Positions 36,625 through 45,858 of a stretch of DNA of 64,000 nt are shown in pieces. The notes beneath the pieces were generated by a model. It searched no databases. It worked only from the letters and a program-made list of their open reading frames with translations, and was not told the origin of the DNA. The number at the start of each line of letters is the position of its first letter. The first letter of the stretch is position 1. A program made the position numbers and the translations under genes. Source of the stretch: Hydrogenophilales bacterium. Its GTDB lineage: Bacteria > Pseudomonadota > Gammaproteobacteria > Burkholderiales > Thiobacillaceae. The stretch spans positions 45,425 through 109,424 of the forward strand of contig JADJYY010000003.1 in assembly GCA_016719465.1 (NCBI GenBank), written 5' to 3'.

Positions 36625-38537
36625 TGTCCATGACCCGTCAACTCTGGCTGTCCATCCTGGCGAGCATGCTGATCGCGTTGGGTGTCAGCCTGTTCGCTTC
36701 CCTGCTGAACGCCCGTTCCTACCTGGAATCCCAGCTCGCCATGAAGAACCAGGACAACGCCACCACCCTGGCCCTGGCCCTGAGCCAAGGCAACAGCGAC
36801 CGGGACGGCGTGGTGCTGGCGGTGACCGCCCTGTTCGACGGCGGCCATTACGACCTGATCCAGGTCGTCGACCCGCGAGGCGGGAGCCTGGTGGACAAGG
36901 TGGCGCCCCCCACGGATACCGGCGTCCCGGGCTGGTTCACGCGCCTGCTGCCCATCCGCTCCCTGCCCGGCCGCGCCGAGATCACCAGCGGCTGGCAGCC
37001 CATCGGCACCCTCACCCTGATGAGCCACGCCGAATTCGCCTATCGCGCCCTGTGGGACACCGCCCTCGCCATGAGCGCGGCGATCCTCGCCGCCGGCCTG
37101 ATGGGCGGCCTGCTGGCCAGCCTGGTCCTGCGCCGCATCAGCCGGCCCCTGGGGGCGGTGCTGGCCCAGGCCCATGCCATCAACGAGCATCGCTTCATCA
37201 CCATGCCGGAACCCCGGGTACCGGAACTGAGGGAACTGGCCGCCGCCATGAACGATACCGTGAACCGTCTGCGCATCGATTTCGACGAGGACGCGCGGCG
37301 CTATGAGCGGATGCGCCGGCAGGCCAATTTCGACCCCCTCACCGGCCTGGCCAATCGGACGCATTTCCTCGCCAGCCTGGACAGCGCCCTGGATATGGAG
37401 GGTTCCCCCTTCGACGCCCTGGCCATCATCCGCCTGCGCAAGCTGGGCAAGATCAACCGCGCCCTGGGCCGGGACGTGGCGGATCAACTGCTGCGCCAGA
37501 TCGGCGAGACGGTGGACGAAGTCGCTGACCGTTGCCTGGGCACCCTGGCCGGCCGACTGAACGGCGCCGACTTCGCCCTGCTGCTGCCGGCGGGCTGCGA
37601 TCCCAAGCCCGCCCTGGACAACCTGCTCCTGGAACTGCGCCACACCCTGGACAGCCTGGCCGGCGATTACGCCACCGTCTACATCGCCTTCGCCGCCTTC
37701 ACGCCGGGCGACAACCCCGCCCGCGTGCTGGCCCGTATCGACACCACCCTGGCCGCCGCCGATGTGGACGGCGACAGTTCGCTGCGGGAAGCCCCGGCCG
37801 ATACCCCGGATGCCGGCCCCACCGGCGGCGAGGAATGGCGGACAACCCTGCGCCGGGCCCTGGACGGCACGGATGCCCTCAGGCTGGCCCACTACCCGCT
37901 CCGGGTCGGCGATGTCCACGCCCGCCACCTGGAAAGCCCGCTGCGCTTGCGTGGTTCCGGGGAAAACGAATGGCTTCCCGCCGGCCGCTTCCTGCCCATC
38001 GCCGATCGTCTCGGCCTGGTGCGGGAACTGGACCTGACCACCCTGAAGCTGGCCCTCGCCGAGCTGGAAAGCGACCCTGGCCTGTCCGGGCTCTGGATCA
38101 ACCTCTCGGCCAAAGCCATCGGCGATCACGCCTTCCGCGACCGCATGCTGGAAGTTCTGGCCGAACACCCCGCGAGCCGCAACCGGCTCTGGCTGGAAAT
38201 CCCCGAATCCGGTGGCCTGGCCCGCCTGGAAGCCCTGCGCGCCCTGAGCCGGGATCTCAAGCCCCTGGGCTGCAAGCTGGGCCTGGAACACTATGGCCAC
38301 CACTTCGACCAGATCGGCCGCCTCTATGACCTGGGCCTGGATTTCCTCAAGGTGGATGCCAGCTTCATTCACGACCTCGATACCCATCCGGGCAACCAGG
38401 CCTTCCTCTCCGGCCTGCTGGAGATCGCCCACCGCATCGGCATGCTCGTGTTCGCGGAAGGCGTGGAACGGAAAGAGGAACTGGCCACCCTGGAAGCGCT
38501 CGGTTTCGACGGCGCATCCGGGCTGGCGATACGTTGA
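36624..38537 (+). CDS. LapD-type c-di-GMP receptor (degenerate GGDEF-EAL)
   Basis: A 637-residue inner-membrane receptor: membrane helix at about 7-27, periplasmic LapD/MoxY N-terminal domain (28-150, WFTRLLPIRSLPGRAEITSGWQPIG), membrane helix about 152-172, HAMP, a GGDEF domain with the motif degenerated to LNGADF (about residue 310), and an EAL domain lacking the catalytic EAL (HLESPLRL near 433). In known systems c-di-GMP binding to such an EAL sequesters LapG in the periplasm and keeps a giant adhesin on the cell surface. Here the partner upstream is the Ser-variant LapG fusion. No adhesin gene is in the window. Confidence 0.88.
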   Translation: MSMTRQLWLSILASMLIALGVSLFASLLNARSYLESQLAMKNQDNATTLALALSQGNSDRDGVVLAVTALFDGGHYDLIQVVDPRGGSLVDKVAPPTDTGVPGWFTRLLPIRSLPGRAEITSGWQPIGTLTLMSHAEFAYRALWDTALAMSAAILAAGLMGGLLASLVLRRISRPLGAVLAQAHAINEHRFITMPEPRVPELRELAAAMNDTVNRLRIDFDEDARRYERMRRQANFDPLTGLANRTHFLASLDSALDMEGSPFDALAIIRLRKLGKINRALGRDVADQLLRQIGETVDEVADRCLGTLAGRLNGADFALLLPAGCDPKPALDNLLLELRHTLDSLAGDYATVYIAFAAFTPGDNPARVLARIDTTLAAADVDGDSSLREAPADTPDAGPTGGEEWRTTLRRALDGTDALRLAHYPLRVGDVHARHLESPLRLRGSGENEWLPAGRFLPIADRLGLVRELDLTTLKLALAELESDPGLSGLWINLSAKAIGDHAFRDRMLEVLAEHPASRNRLWLEIPESGGLARLEALRALSRDLKPLGCKLGLEHYGHHFDQIGRLYDLGLDFLKVDASFIHDLDTHPGNQAFLSGLLEIAHRIGMLVFAEGVERKEELATLEALGFDGASGLAIR

Positions 38538-38545
38538 CCCGCGCC

Positions 38546-39292
38546 ATGGCCAATCCCGCCGCGATCGCTTCCCGCCTGCTCGCCGCCTACCGCGACCATC
38601 GGGCCATCGCGACCGACCCCGGGGGCGGCCCCGCCGACAGCGAAGCGGCTTACGCGGTACAAGGCGCGCTATGGCGATCCCTGGTCGACTCGCCCAGGCC
38701 CGGCGCCTGGAAAGCGGGCGCCCCGGACAAGGCATCGACCCCCGTGGCCGCGCCGGTCTTCCCGCAACGGATATCGGCCAGCCCCGCCCGTTTTCCGGCC
38801 GACAGCTTCCTCGGCATGGGCATCGAGGCGGAGATCGCCTTCCGTTTCGGCCGGGATCTCCCCGCCCGCGCCCCGCCCTACTCCCGGGAGGAAATCCTGA
38901 ACGCCATCGCCGCCGCCCACGTGGCCATGGAACTGGTGGACACCCGCCTGGCCGATGCCGAGGCGGCCGGTCCCCTGTGGCGCCTGGCGGACAACCTGCT
39001 CAACGGCGGCCTGGTGATCGGCGACGAGATCCCCCATTGGCGCGAACTGGATTTCGCGGTCCAGACCGCCCGCGTGCTGGCTGATGGAAAGTGCCTCGCG
39101 GAAACCCGGGGCCGGCCGCCCCTGGACGATCTGTTCCACTGCCTGCCCTGGTGGATCCGCCACATCGGCGGCGCCCGGGCCGGGGATATCGTCACCACCG
39201 GCGCCTGGAACGGCATGCATCGGGTGAACATGCCGGTCGAAGCCACGGTGGAGTTCGTCGGACTCGGTTCGGCCACGGTATTCCTGGGTTGA
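38546..39292 (+). CDS. 2-keto-4-pentenoate hydratase / fumarylacetoacetase-fold family protein
   Basis: A 248-residue FAA-hydrolase-fold protein of the MhpD/DmpE hydratase-decarboxylase type: SFLGMGIEAEIAFRFGRDL carries the metal-binding E-x-E pair, followed by AAAHVAMELVDTRL, and NMPVEATVEFVGLGSATV at the C-terminus. The actual substrate is not evident because no aromatic-degradation genes are near. Start at ATG 38546; a TTG at 38534 overlaps the lapD stop (TTGA) and could couple them, although functional linkage is unlikely. Confidence 0.85.
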   Translation: MANPAAIASRLLAAYRDHRAIATDPGGGPADSEAAYAVQGALWRSLVDSPRPGAWKAGAPDKASTPVAAPVFPQRISASPARFPADSFLGMGIEAEIAFRFGRDLPARAPPYSREEILNAIAAAHVAMELVDTRLADAEAAGPLWRLADNLLNGGLVIGDEIPHWRELDFAVQTARVLADGKCLAETRGRPPLDDLFHCLPWWIRHIGGARAGDIVTTGAWNGMHRVNMPVEATVEFVGLGSATVFLG

Positions 39293-39356
39293 CGGCAGCC
39301 GGCCTGTAGAATGGCGCGCCTTTCCATGGTGTCCGCCATGCCCTCTCGGAGTCGTC

Positions 39357-40397
39357 ATGCCCTCATTCGAACCAGGCCGGCTCGCCGGCTTACTCTCCAC
39401 CGCCTTGCAGGCCCGCGCCCCGCTCATGGCCCGCCTGGGCGAGGAACAGACCGACGCCTACCGGCTGTTCCACGGCAGCGTGGAGGGCGAGCCGGGCCTC
39501 ACCGTGGACCGCTACGGCGACCTGATCCTGGTCCAGAGCTTCCATCGCCCGCTGGAGCCCGAGCAACTAGCCGAACTGGAAGCCTTCTACGCCGAGGCCC
39601 TGCCCGGGCTGGATCTGATCCACAACGACCGGGCCCAGGCCAATTCCCGCATCGGCAATCCCCTGCCACCGGAAAAGGTGGCTGCCGGCGAGGCCATCCG
39701 CGAAGTCCGGGAAATGGGCGTGCGCTACCGCATCCAGGCCCGCCACGAGGGCCAGGACCCCTGGCTGTTCCTGGACCTGCGCGCCGGCCGCCGGCGCGTG
39801 ATGCGGGAGATGAAGGAACGTCCGGGTGAAAAGTCCCTGCTCAACCTGTTCGCCTACACCTGCGGCGTGGGCACCGCCGCCGCCATGGCCGGGGCGCGCT
39901 TCGTGGTGAACGTGGATTTCGCCGAATCCAGCCTCAAGATCGGGCGGGAAAATGCCCGCATCAATGCCTTGCCGATCCGGCCCCGCTTCCTCCACAGCGA
40001 CGTGTTCGCCGCCGCGCGCCAGTTCGCCGGGCTGCACCAGGGCGGCATGGTGCGCGGCAAGCGCATGCCGGCCTTTCCCAGGCTGGAAAAGCAGCAGTTC
40101 GACCTGGTGTTCCTGGATCCGCCGCGCTACGCCAAGAGCCCCTTCGGCGTGGTGGACGTCATCAACGACTATCCAGCCCTGTTCAAGCCCGCCCTGCTCG
40201 CCACCGTCGAGGGCGGCGCGCTGATCTGCACCAACAACGCGGCGGAAGTGGATCGGGATGCCTGGGGCGATCAACTGGAACGCAGTGCCCGCAAGACCGG
40301 CCGGCTGATCCGGGAGATGGAATGGATTGCCCCCGAGGAGGACTTCCCCAGCCCGGACGGCAAACCACTATTGAAGATGGTGCTGTTGCGGGTTTGA
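39357..40397 (+). CDS. Class I SAM-dependent rRNA methyltransferase (RlmI/RlmK-like)
   Basis: A 346-residue methyltransferase. The N-terminal RNA-binding part (YRLFHGSVEGEPGLTVDRYGDLILVQ) is followed by a Rossmann SAM domain with LLNLFAYTCGVGTAAAMAGA (motif I), VNVDFAESSLKIGRENARIN (motif II) and FDLVFLDPPRYAKSPFG (the D-P-P-R/F motif IV of m5C/m2G rRNA enzymes). It lacks a full PUA domain, so it is a shorter relative of RlmI. Exact target base unknown. GGAG lies 6 bases before ATG. Confidence 0.85.
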   Translation: MPSFEPGRLAGLLSTALQARAPLMARLGEEQTDAYRLFHGSVEGEPGLTVDRYGDLILVQSFHRPLEPEQLAELEAFYAEALPGLDLIHNDRAQANSRIGNPLPPEKVAAGEAIREVREMGVRYRIQARHEGQDPWLFLDLRAGRRRVMREMKERPGEKSLLNLFAYTCGVGTAAAMAGARFVVNVDFAESSLKIGRENARINALPIRPRFLHSDVFAAARQFAGLHQGGMVRGKRMPAFPRLEKQQFDLVFLDPPRYAKSPFGVVDVINDYPALFKPALLATVEGGALICTNNAAEVDRDAWGDQLERSARKTGRLIREMEWIAPEEDFPSPDGKPLLKMVLLRV

Positions 40398-40419
40398 GCC
40401 CATCTTGGGCATACACCGA

Positions 40420-40520
40420 TTATCACCATTCCGTCATTCCGGCGCTTGTCCCCGTAAGGGGGAAGGCCGGAATCCAGTGGACTCAACCGCCTGGACCCCG
40501 GCCTTCGCCGGGGTGACGAA
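40420..40520. repeat. REP-like palindromic element
   Basis: Contains GTCATTCCGGCGCTTG...GGCCGGAATCCAG and CTGGACCCCGGCCTTCGCCGGGGTGACG, the two-arm 'CCGGAATCCAG/CCGGGGTGACG' REP type widespread in proteobacteria. It lies in the 150-base spacer between convergent genes and may also serve as a bidirectional terminator. Confidence 0.75.
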
Positions 40521-40547
40521 TAAACCCACGTTTCCTTAGCGTTCGGA

Positions 40548-41471
40548 TTAGCGTTCGGATTCAGGCTCGGTTTCCGCTCCGGATTCCGGCTGAACCCCTG
40601 CGACACTGGCCGCAGCCAGCATGGCTTGCCGGGACTTGGGCGTTTCCAGGCTGACGCGCCCGAGCACGCCCGAGCGGTAATCGGTCAGCAACAGCATGGC
40701 TGCCTTTTCCAGGTCGAGTTCCCCGCCCCGGCCCTTGAGCAGGCAGCCACGCTTGCGCGCCACCGCTTCCAGCACGCCGGGCGCGTCCAGGCCTTGCACG
40801 GAAAACTTGTAGCGCTCCGCCAGCAGCCCGGGATAGCGCGCCAGCAGGATGCCGGCCAGGAAGGTGGCGACCTCCTCCTCCAGCACCGCGTTGCGGCCGA
40901 TGGCGTGGCTGGCGGCAAGCATGTAGCCGTCGCTGTCGTGCTCGATCTTCGGCCACATGAGGCCGGGGGTGTCCACCAGGGTCAGGCGCGGGCTCAGGAC
41001 CACGCTCTGCTGGGACTTGGTGACCGCCGGCTCGTCGCCGACGGCGGCGATCTTGCGCTTCACCAGGGCGTTCATGAGGGTGGATTTGCCCACGTTGGGG
41101 ATGCCCATGATCATCATGCGCAGGGGCTTGAAGTTGTCGTCCCGATGGGGTGCCAGGGTCTGGCACAGGCCGGGGATCCTGGCCACCTCCCCGGTCTTCT
41201 TGGCCGAGATGGCCACCGCCTTGACGCCCGCCTGGCGATTGTAGAAGTCCAGCCAGGCCCGGGTGGCCTCCGGGTCCGCCAGGTCGGCCTTGTTGAGCAG
41301 CTTGAGGCAGGGCCGCTGCCGGAACAGGCGCAGCTCGCGGATCATCGGATTGCCGCTGGCCTCCGGCAGGCGCGCGTCCAGCACCTCGATGACCACGTCG
41401 ATGTGGGCCATGGTTTCGGCGGCCTTCTTGCGCGCCGAGGTCATGTGACCGGGAAACCACTGGATGGGCAT
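40548..41471 (-). CDS. rbgA: Ribosome-biogenesis GTPase, circularly permuted (RbgA/YlqF type)
   Basis: A 307-residue circularly permuted GTPase acting in large-subunit assembly. Motif order is G4 (NKADLAD), G5 (SAKKTG), G1 (GIPNVGKSTLMN), G3 (DTPGLMWPK), as in RbgA; the N-terminus MPIQWFPGHMTSARK is the family hallmark. A 12-base tandem duplication (40536-40547 and 40548-40559) spans the stop codon, so the C-terminal codons SER-stop are repeated downstream. arfB lies upstream in the same direction. Confidence 0.93.
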   Translation of the reverse strand: MPIQWFPGHMTSARKKAAETMAHIDVVIEVLDARLPEASGNPMIRELRLFRQRPCLKLLNKADLADPEATRAWLDFYNRQAGVKAVAISAKKTGEVARIPGLCQTLAPHRDDNFKPLRMMIMGIPNVGKSTLMNALVKRKIAAVGDEPAVTKSQQSVVLSPRLTLVDTPGLMWPKIEHDSDGYMLAASHAIGRNAVLEEEVATFLAGILLARYPGLLAERYKFSVQGLDAPGVLEAVARKRGCLLKGRGGELDLEKAAMLLLTDYRSGVLGRVSLETPKSRQAMLAAASVAGVQPESGAETEPESER

Positions 41472-41541
41472 GGGCGGGTGAAATGATCGCGGGGCGGGGA
41501 TTATCCCATCGGACGCCGGGGGACCTCAGGTTTGCGGGGCC

Positions 41542-41955
41542 TCAGTCGTCGATTTTTCCTCTCAAGGCCTTGATGCGGCCCCGCCTGGCCTTGCCCTCCA
41601 GGCGCCTGAGGCGGGAGCCCGGTGTGGGCCGGGTGGGCTTGCGGTCGGGCGCCTCCACGGTGACGCCACGGATGATCTCCGCCAGGCGCCGCAAGGCCTC
41701 CCGCCGATTCTTCTCCTGGGTGCGAAAGCGTTGGGCCTTGAGGACGATCACGCCGGTGCCGCTGATGCGCCGGTCCTTCAATCCCAACAGCCTGGCCTTG
41801 TAGGCCTCCGGCAGGGAAGATGCGCCGATGTCGAAGCGAAGATGGATCGCGCTGGACACCTTGTTCACGTTCTGGCCGCCCGCGCCCTGGGCACGGATCG
41901 CGTCGAGCTGGATTTCGTCCAGCGGGATGGCGAGGCCATCGGTAATGACCAGCAT
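41542..41955 (-). CDS. arfB: Alternative ribosome-rescue factor ArfB (peptidyl-tRNA hydrolase YaeJ)
   Basis: A 137-residue release-factor-like hydrolase that frees peptides on stalled ribosomes. The catalytic GGQ is in IRAQGAGGQNVNKVSSAIHLRFD, and the basic C-terminal tail that occupies the empty mRNA channel is present (SRLRRLEGKARRGRIKALRGK). Downstream of pgm and upstream of rbgA, all on the minus strand. Confidence 0.95.
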   Translation of the reverse strand: MLVITDGLAIPLDEIQLDAIRAQGAGGQNVNKVSSAIHLRFDIGASSLPEAYKARLLGLKDRRISGTGVIVLKAQRFRTQEKNRREALRRLAEIIRGVTVEAPDRKPTRPTPGSRLRRLEGKARRGRIKALRGKIDD

Positions 41956-42033
41956 GTTGACTCCGGGCTGCGGACACGGGCAACGATTATGCAGTCGGTT
42001 GCCTCGCCCGCGCGCGCCTCGGCCCCTAGCCGA

Positions 42034-43671
42034 TCAGGCCGCCAGGGCGTTCGCCACCATGGCCTGGGCCTCGGCGACGATGCGTTGCAGGTGCTCGGCG
42101 CTGACGAAGCTCTCCGCATACAGCTTGTAGATGTCCTCGGTGCCCGAGGGCCGGGCGGCGAACCAGCCGTTGGCGGTGGTCACCTTGAGGCCGCCGATGG
42201 AAGCGCCGTTGCCCGGGGCCCTGGTGAGCTTGGCGGTGATGGCATCGCCAGCCAGTTCGGCGGCGGTCACCCGTTCCGGGGTCAGGTGCTTGAAGGCGGC
42301 CTTCTGCTCCCGGCTCACGGCGGAATCGATGCGCACGTAGAACGGCGCGCCGTACTTGGCGGCCAGGTCCTGGTAGTAGCGGCCCGGGTCGCGGCCGGTG
42401 ACGGCGGTGATCTCGGCGGCCAGCAGGCCCAGGATGATGCCGTCCTTGTCCGTGGTCCATACCGTGCCGTCGCGGCGCAGGAAGGACGCGCCGGCGCTTT
42501 CCTCGCCGCCGAAGCAGAAGCTGCCCTCCAGCAAGCCGACGGAGAACCACTTGAAACCCACCGGCACTTCCAGGAACTTCCGACCCAGACCGTCCACCAC
42601 CCGGTCGATGAGGGCGCTGGACACCAGGGTCTTGCCCACCGCCGCCGATGCGGGCCAGCGGGGACGGTGGGTGAGCAGATAGTGGATGGCCACCGCCAGG
42701 TAATGGTTGGGATTCATCAGCCCCACCGAGGGCGTGACGATGCCGTGGCGGTCCACGTCGGCGTCGTTGCCCCAGGCGATGTCGAAACGGTCCTTCAGGT
42801 CCACCAGGCCGGCCATGGCATAGGGACTGGAACAGTCCATGCGGATCTTGCCGTCGTGGTCCAGGGTCATGAAGGCGAAGGCGGGATCCACCTTGTCGTT
42901 CACCACGCGGATATCGAGGCCGTATTTCTCGGCGATGGGCTTCCAGTAGGCCACGGCCGCGCCGCCCATGGGGTCCACGCCGATCTTGAGCCTGGCGTCG
43001 CGGATGGCCTGGAAGTCGATGACGTTGTCCAGGTCGGCGATGTAGGGGGCCATGAAGTCTTCCGGGTGGGTGTTGGGCGCGGCCAGGGCGGCGTCATGGC
43101 CCATGCGTTTCACCCCGGCGCAGCCGGCGGCCATCAGTTCGTTGGCCCGGTTCTCGATCCAGCCGGTGGCGTCGGTGTCCGCCGGGCCGCCGTGGGACGG
43201 GTTGTACTTGATGCCGCCGTCCTGGGGCGGGTTGTGGGACGGCGTGATGACGATGCCGTCGGCGCGCACGTTGGGGTGGATGCGGTTCCAGGCCAGGATG
43301 GCGCGGGAAATGATCGGCGTGGGGGAATAGCCGCCGCCGGCCTGGAGATGGGTTTCCACGCCGTTGGCCGCCAGCACCTCCAGGCAGGTGCGCTGGGCCG
43401 GCGCCGACAGGGCGTGGGTATCCATGCCCAGGAACAGGGGCCCGGTGATGCCCTGGGCCTTGCGGTATTCGCACACCGCCTGGGAGATGGCCAGGATGTG
43501 GGCCTCGTTGAAGCTCTTGTTCAGGGCCGTGCCGCGGTGGCCGCTGGTGCCGAAGGCCACGCGCTGGGCCGGCTGGTTCACGTCCGGCGCGTCGAAATAG
43601 GCCTTGAGCAGGGCGGGAACATCGATCAGGACGTCGGCGGGGGCGGGTTGACCGGCGAGGGGATGGGCCAT
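42034..43671 (-). CDS. pgm: Phosphoglucomutase (alpha-D-glucose-phosphate specific)
   Basis: A 545-residue phosphohexomutase interconverting glucose-1-P and glucose-6-P (E. coli Pgm 546). The phosphoserine loop is TPSHNPPQDGG, the Mg-binding loop GNDADVDRHG, the sugar loop GGEESAGASF, and the phosphate-binding loop RPSGTEDIYKLYAE. GGAGAA lies 5 bases before ATG. Confidence 0.96.
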   Translation of the reverse strand: MAHPLAGQPAPADVLIDVPALLKAYFDAPDVNQPAQRVAFGTSGHRGTALNKSFNEAHILAISQAVCEYRKAQGITGPLFLGMDTHALSAPAQRTCLEVLAANGVETHLQAGGGYSPTPIISRAILAWNRIHPNVRADGIVITPSHNPPQDGGIKYNPSHGGPADTDATGWIENRANELMAAGCAGVKRMGHDAALAAPNTHPEDFMAPYIADLDNVIDFQAIRDARLKIGVDPMGGAAVAYWKPIAEKYGLDIRVVNDKVDPAFAFMTLDHDGKIRMDCSSPYAMAGLVDLKDRFDIAWGNDADVDRHGIVTPSVGLMNPNHYLAVAIHYLLTHRPRWPASAAVGKTLVSSALIDRVVDGLGRKFLEVPVGFKWFSVGLLEGSFCFGGEESAGASFLRRDGTVWTTDKDGIILGLLAAEITAVTGRDPGRYYQDLAAKYGAPFYVRIDSAVSREQKAAFKHLTPERVTAAELAGDAITAKLTRAPGNGASIGGLKVTTANGWFAARPSGTEDIYKLYAESFVSAEHLQRIVAEAQAMVANALAA

Positions 43672-43706
43672 TCTGGTTCTCCGTTTTTCATGACTGATTC
43701 ATTACA

Positions 43707-43792
43707 CCCCTCCCCTCCCCAACCCTCCCCGTAAACGGGGAGGGAGAAAAAAACCCCTCCCCCGCTGGCGGGGGAGGTAGGGAGGGGGAGAG
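43707..43792. repeat. Intergenic palindromic repeat, CCTCCCCCGC/GCGGGGGAGG family
   Basis: Two stems, CCCTCCCCGTAAACGGGGAGGG and CCCCTCCCCCGCTGGCGGGGGAGG, lie between the divergent pgm and hisG starts. Same family as 33171-33258. Confidence 0.8.
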
Positions 43793-43946
43793 AACGTGAT
43801 TTGATCGAGTAAACCTCGGCATCCGGAATGGTAACGCCGGGGTTGTCCCATTGGCATGTCGAAACGATGAAATCCCGCTGCCCGGGCGAGATTCCCGGCT
43901 ATGGGCTATCGTTCGGGCTTTCCTCGACAAGCCTCACTCGGACCCC

Positions 43947-44831
43947 ATGAACGCCTCCTCCCGCCGCCTCCGCCTCGGCATCCCCAAGGGCAGCCTGCAA
44001 GACACCACCCAGAAACTCTTCATCCGCGCCGGCTACGACCTGCGCATCTCCGGACGCTCCTACTACCCGGACATCGACGACGCCGAGATCCAGTGCATCC
44101 TCATCCGCCCCCAGGAAATGGCCCGCTACGTGGGCCACGGCATCCTGGACTGCGCCATCACCGGCCTGGACTGGATCCTGGAAACCGGCGCCGACGTGGC
44201 CGAACTGGCCGACCTGCGCGCCCCCTGGCCCAACTATGGCACGGTGCGCTGGGTCATGGCGGCCAAGGAAGACTCTCCTTTCCACAACGTCGCCGACTTG
44301 CAAGGCAAGCGCATCGCCACCGAGGCGGTGGGCATGACGAAACACTTCCTGGAAAAACACGGCGTGGCCGCCGAAGTGGAGTTCTCCTGGGGCGCCACGG
44401 AAGTGAAGCCCCCCATCTTGGCCGACGCCATCGTCGACGTGTCGGAAACCGGCTCGTCACTGCGCGCCAACGATCTCAAGGTGATGCATGTGGTGCTGGA
44501 GAGCACCCCCAGATTCATCGCCAATCACGATGCCCTGGGAGATGAGTGGAAGCGGGACAAGATCGAGCGGGTACTGATGCTGCTGAAAGGCGCCATCGCC
44601 GCCGCCACCCGGGTGCTGCTCTCCATGAATGTCTCCCGCGCCAGCCTGGACAAGGTGCTGCGCATCCTGCCCGCCCTGGCTACCCCCACCCTATCGACCC
44701 TATCGGATCCCGATTGGGTGGAACTCAGCACCGTGGTGGAGGAAAAGCAGGTCCGGGACCTGATCCCGAGGCTCTATGCGGCCGGGGCGCGGGGGATCAT
44801 CGAACTGCCCATCAACAAGATCGTGGATTGA
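43947..44831 (+). CDS. hisG: ATP phosphoribosyltransferase, long form
   Basis: First enzyme of histidine synthesis: condenses ATP with PRPP. The 294-residue length and the C-terminal regulatory (ACT-like) domain (VSRASLDKVLRILPALATPTLSTLSDPDWVELSTVVEEKQVRDLIPRLYAAGARGIIELPINKIVD) identify the long, histidine-feedback-regulated HisG rather than the short HisG/HisZ pair. PRPP loop: VDVSETGSSLRAN. No other his genes are adjacent. ATG at 43947 fits homology; SD weak. Confidence 0.93.
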   Translation: MNASSRRLRLGIPKGSLQDTTQKLFIRAGYDLRISGRSYYPDIDDAEIQCILIRPQEMARYVGHGILDCAITGLDWILETGADVAELADLRAPWPNYGTVRWVMAAKEDSPFHNVADLQGKRIATEAVGMTKHFLEKHGVAAEVEFSWGATEVKPPILADAIVDVSETGSSLRANDLKVMHVVLESTPRFIANHDALGDEWKRDKIERVLMLLKGAIAAATRVLLSMNVSRASLDKVLRILPALATPTLSTLSDPDWVELSTVVEEKQVRDLIPRLYAAGARGIIELPINKIVD

Positions 44832-44928
44832 GCCTATTTCCTGATTGTTTTTGTCGGGTATTACCCTATAAAGGTAAAGCCACATCGGCGCCTCGGCGCC
44901 ATCTCCCGCCCAAAGCAAAGGAATGAGC

Positions 44929-45348
44929 ATGCACAACCTACACATCGACTACCGGGGCGACGCCCTCTCCTACCAGGGCGCCAGCCTCCTGGCCAAAGGC
45001 ATCGCCCGGCAGAATCAGATGGCCGAGCCCACGATCGTCGCCTGGCGCAAGCACGACAGCCCGGACATGTCACCCGCCGCCTACGAGGGTTCCGATCCGG
45101 AAACCTGGTGGGAGAAATATGGCGAAGGCAATGGCGGACGTCTCGAAATCAGCGTCGGCGACGAATACTGCTTCATCATGATGGACACCCGCGGTTACGA
45201 GACCGTGGATGAACTTCCCCTGCGCAACCTGAGCGATGCGCGCGGCGACCATTACCTCTGCTACACGCCCATGATCGGCAGGTCGACCACCCTCCCCAAC
45301 GAGGAGTCCTGCACGCGGCTGGATGGCTGGCTGGCGGACCAATACTGA
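44929..45348 (+). CDS. Protein of unknown function (possibly DUF5619/AF1548-like)
   Basis: A 139-residue soluble protein, MHNLHIDYRGDALSYQGASLLAKGIARQ..., with acidic middle (GSDPETWWEKYGEGNGGRLEISVGDEYCFIMMDTRG) and no catalytic motif that I recognise. Resemblance to DUF5619-type proteins is tentative. ATG 44929 is preferred over ATG 44923 because AAAGGA is properly spaced only for the former. A GGCGCC-rich hairpin (44888-44902) lies in the 98-base leader. Confidence 0.65.
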   Translation: MHNLHIDYRGDALSYQGASLLAKGIARQNQMAEPTIVAWRKHDSPDMSPAAYEGSDPETWWEKYGEGNGGRLEISVGDEYCFIMMDTRGYETVDELPLRNLSDARGDHYLCYTPMIGRSTTLPNEESCTRLDGWLADQY

Positions 45349-45375
45349 AGTCCGCGATGGCCCCGATGACCCCGA

Positions 45376-45825
45376 TCATTGCCCCGGCTGCACCCGCAAC
45401 CAGAACGTCACCGGTCCGTCGTTGACCAGGGCCACTTCCATGTGGGCGCCGTAGGCGCCGGTGGCCACATCGGGGTGCGCGGCTCGGGCCTGCTTCACCA
45501 GGTAATCGAACAGTCGCCGCCCCTCATCGGGCGGCGCGGCGGAGGAAAAACTCGGCCGGGCGCCCTTGTTGGTATCCGCCGCCAGGGTGAACTGGGACAC
45601 CAGCAGCAAGCCGCCGCCGACTTCAACCAGGCTCCGGTTCATGCGCCCCTGGTCATCGGAGAACACCCGGTAGCCCAGCAGGCGCTCCAGCAGACGATCC
45701 GCCTGGGTTTCGCCGTCGCCCTTCTCCACGCCCACCAGCACCAGGAGGCCGGGGCCGATGGCGCCCACCACCGCGCCCTCGACCTTGACGCTGGCGGCGG
45801 CGACCCGTTGCAGCAGACCGATCAC
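45376..45825 (-). CDS. dtd: D-aminoacyl-tRNA deacylase
   Basis: A 149-residue DTD that hydrolyses D-aminoacyl-tRNA and Gly-tRNA(Ala). The catalytic signature SQFTLAAD and the cross-subunit Gly-cisPro loop NDGPVTFWL are both present (family consensus N-x-G-P-V/F-T). GTG start. Convergent with the unknown gene at 44929. Confidence 0.95.
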   Translation of the reverse strand: MIGLLQRVAAASVKVEGAVVGAIGPGLLVLVGVEKGDGETQADRLLERLLGYRVFSDDQGRMNRSLVEVGGGLLLVSQFTLAADTNKGARPSFSSAAPPDEGRRLFDYLVKQARAAHPDVATGAYGAHMEVALVNDGPVTFWLRVQPGQ

Positions 45826-45858
45826 GGCGCGCCCGATGAATACGTCTAGCCCATTGGG

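Noticed and set aside
38534..38546. Functional operon of lapD with the hydratase
   Set aside because: The TTGA overlap is possible, but the ATG at 38546 fits the family better and the products have unrelated roles.
40420..40520. Small non-coding RNA gene
   Set aside because: The hairpins match the common REP word CCGGAATCCAG/CCGGGGTGACG and no promoter was seen.
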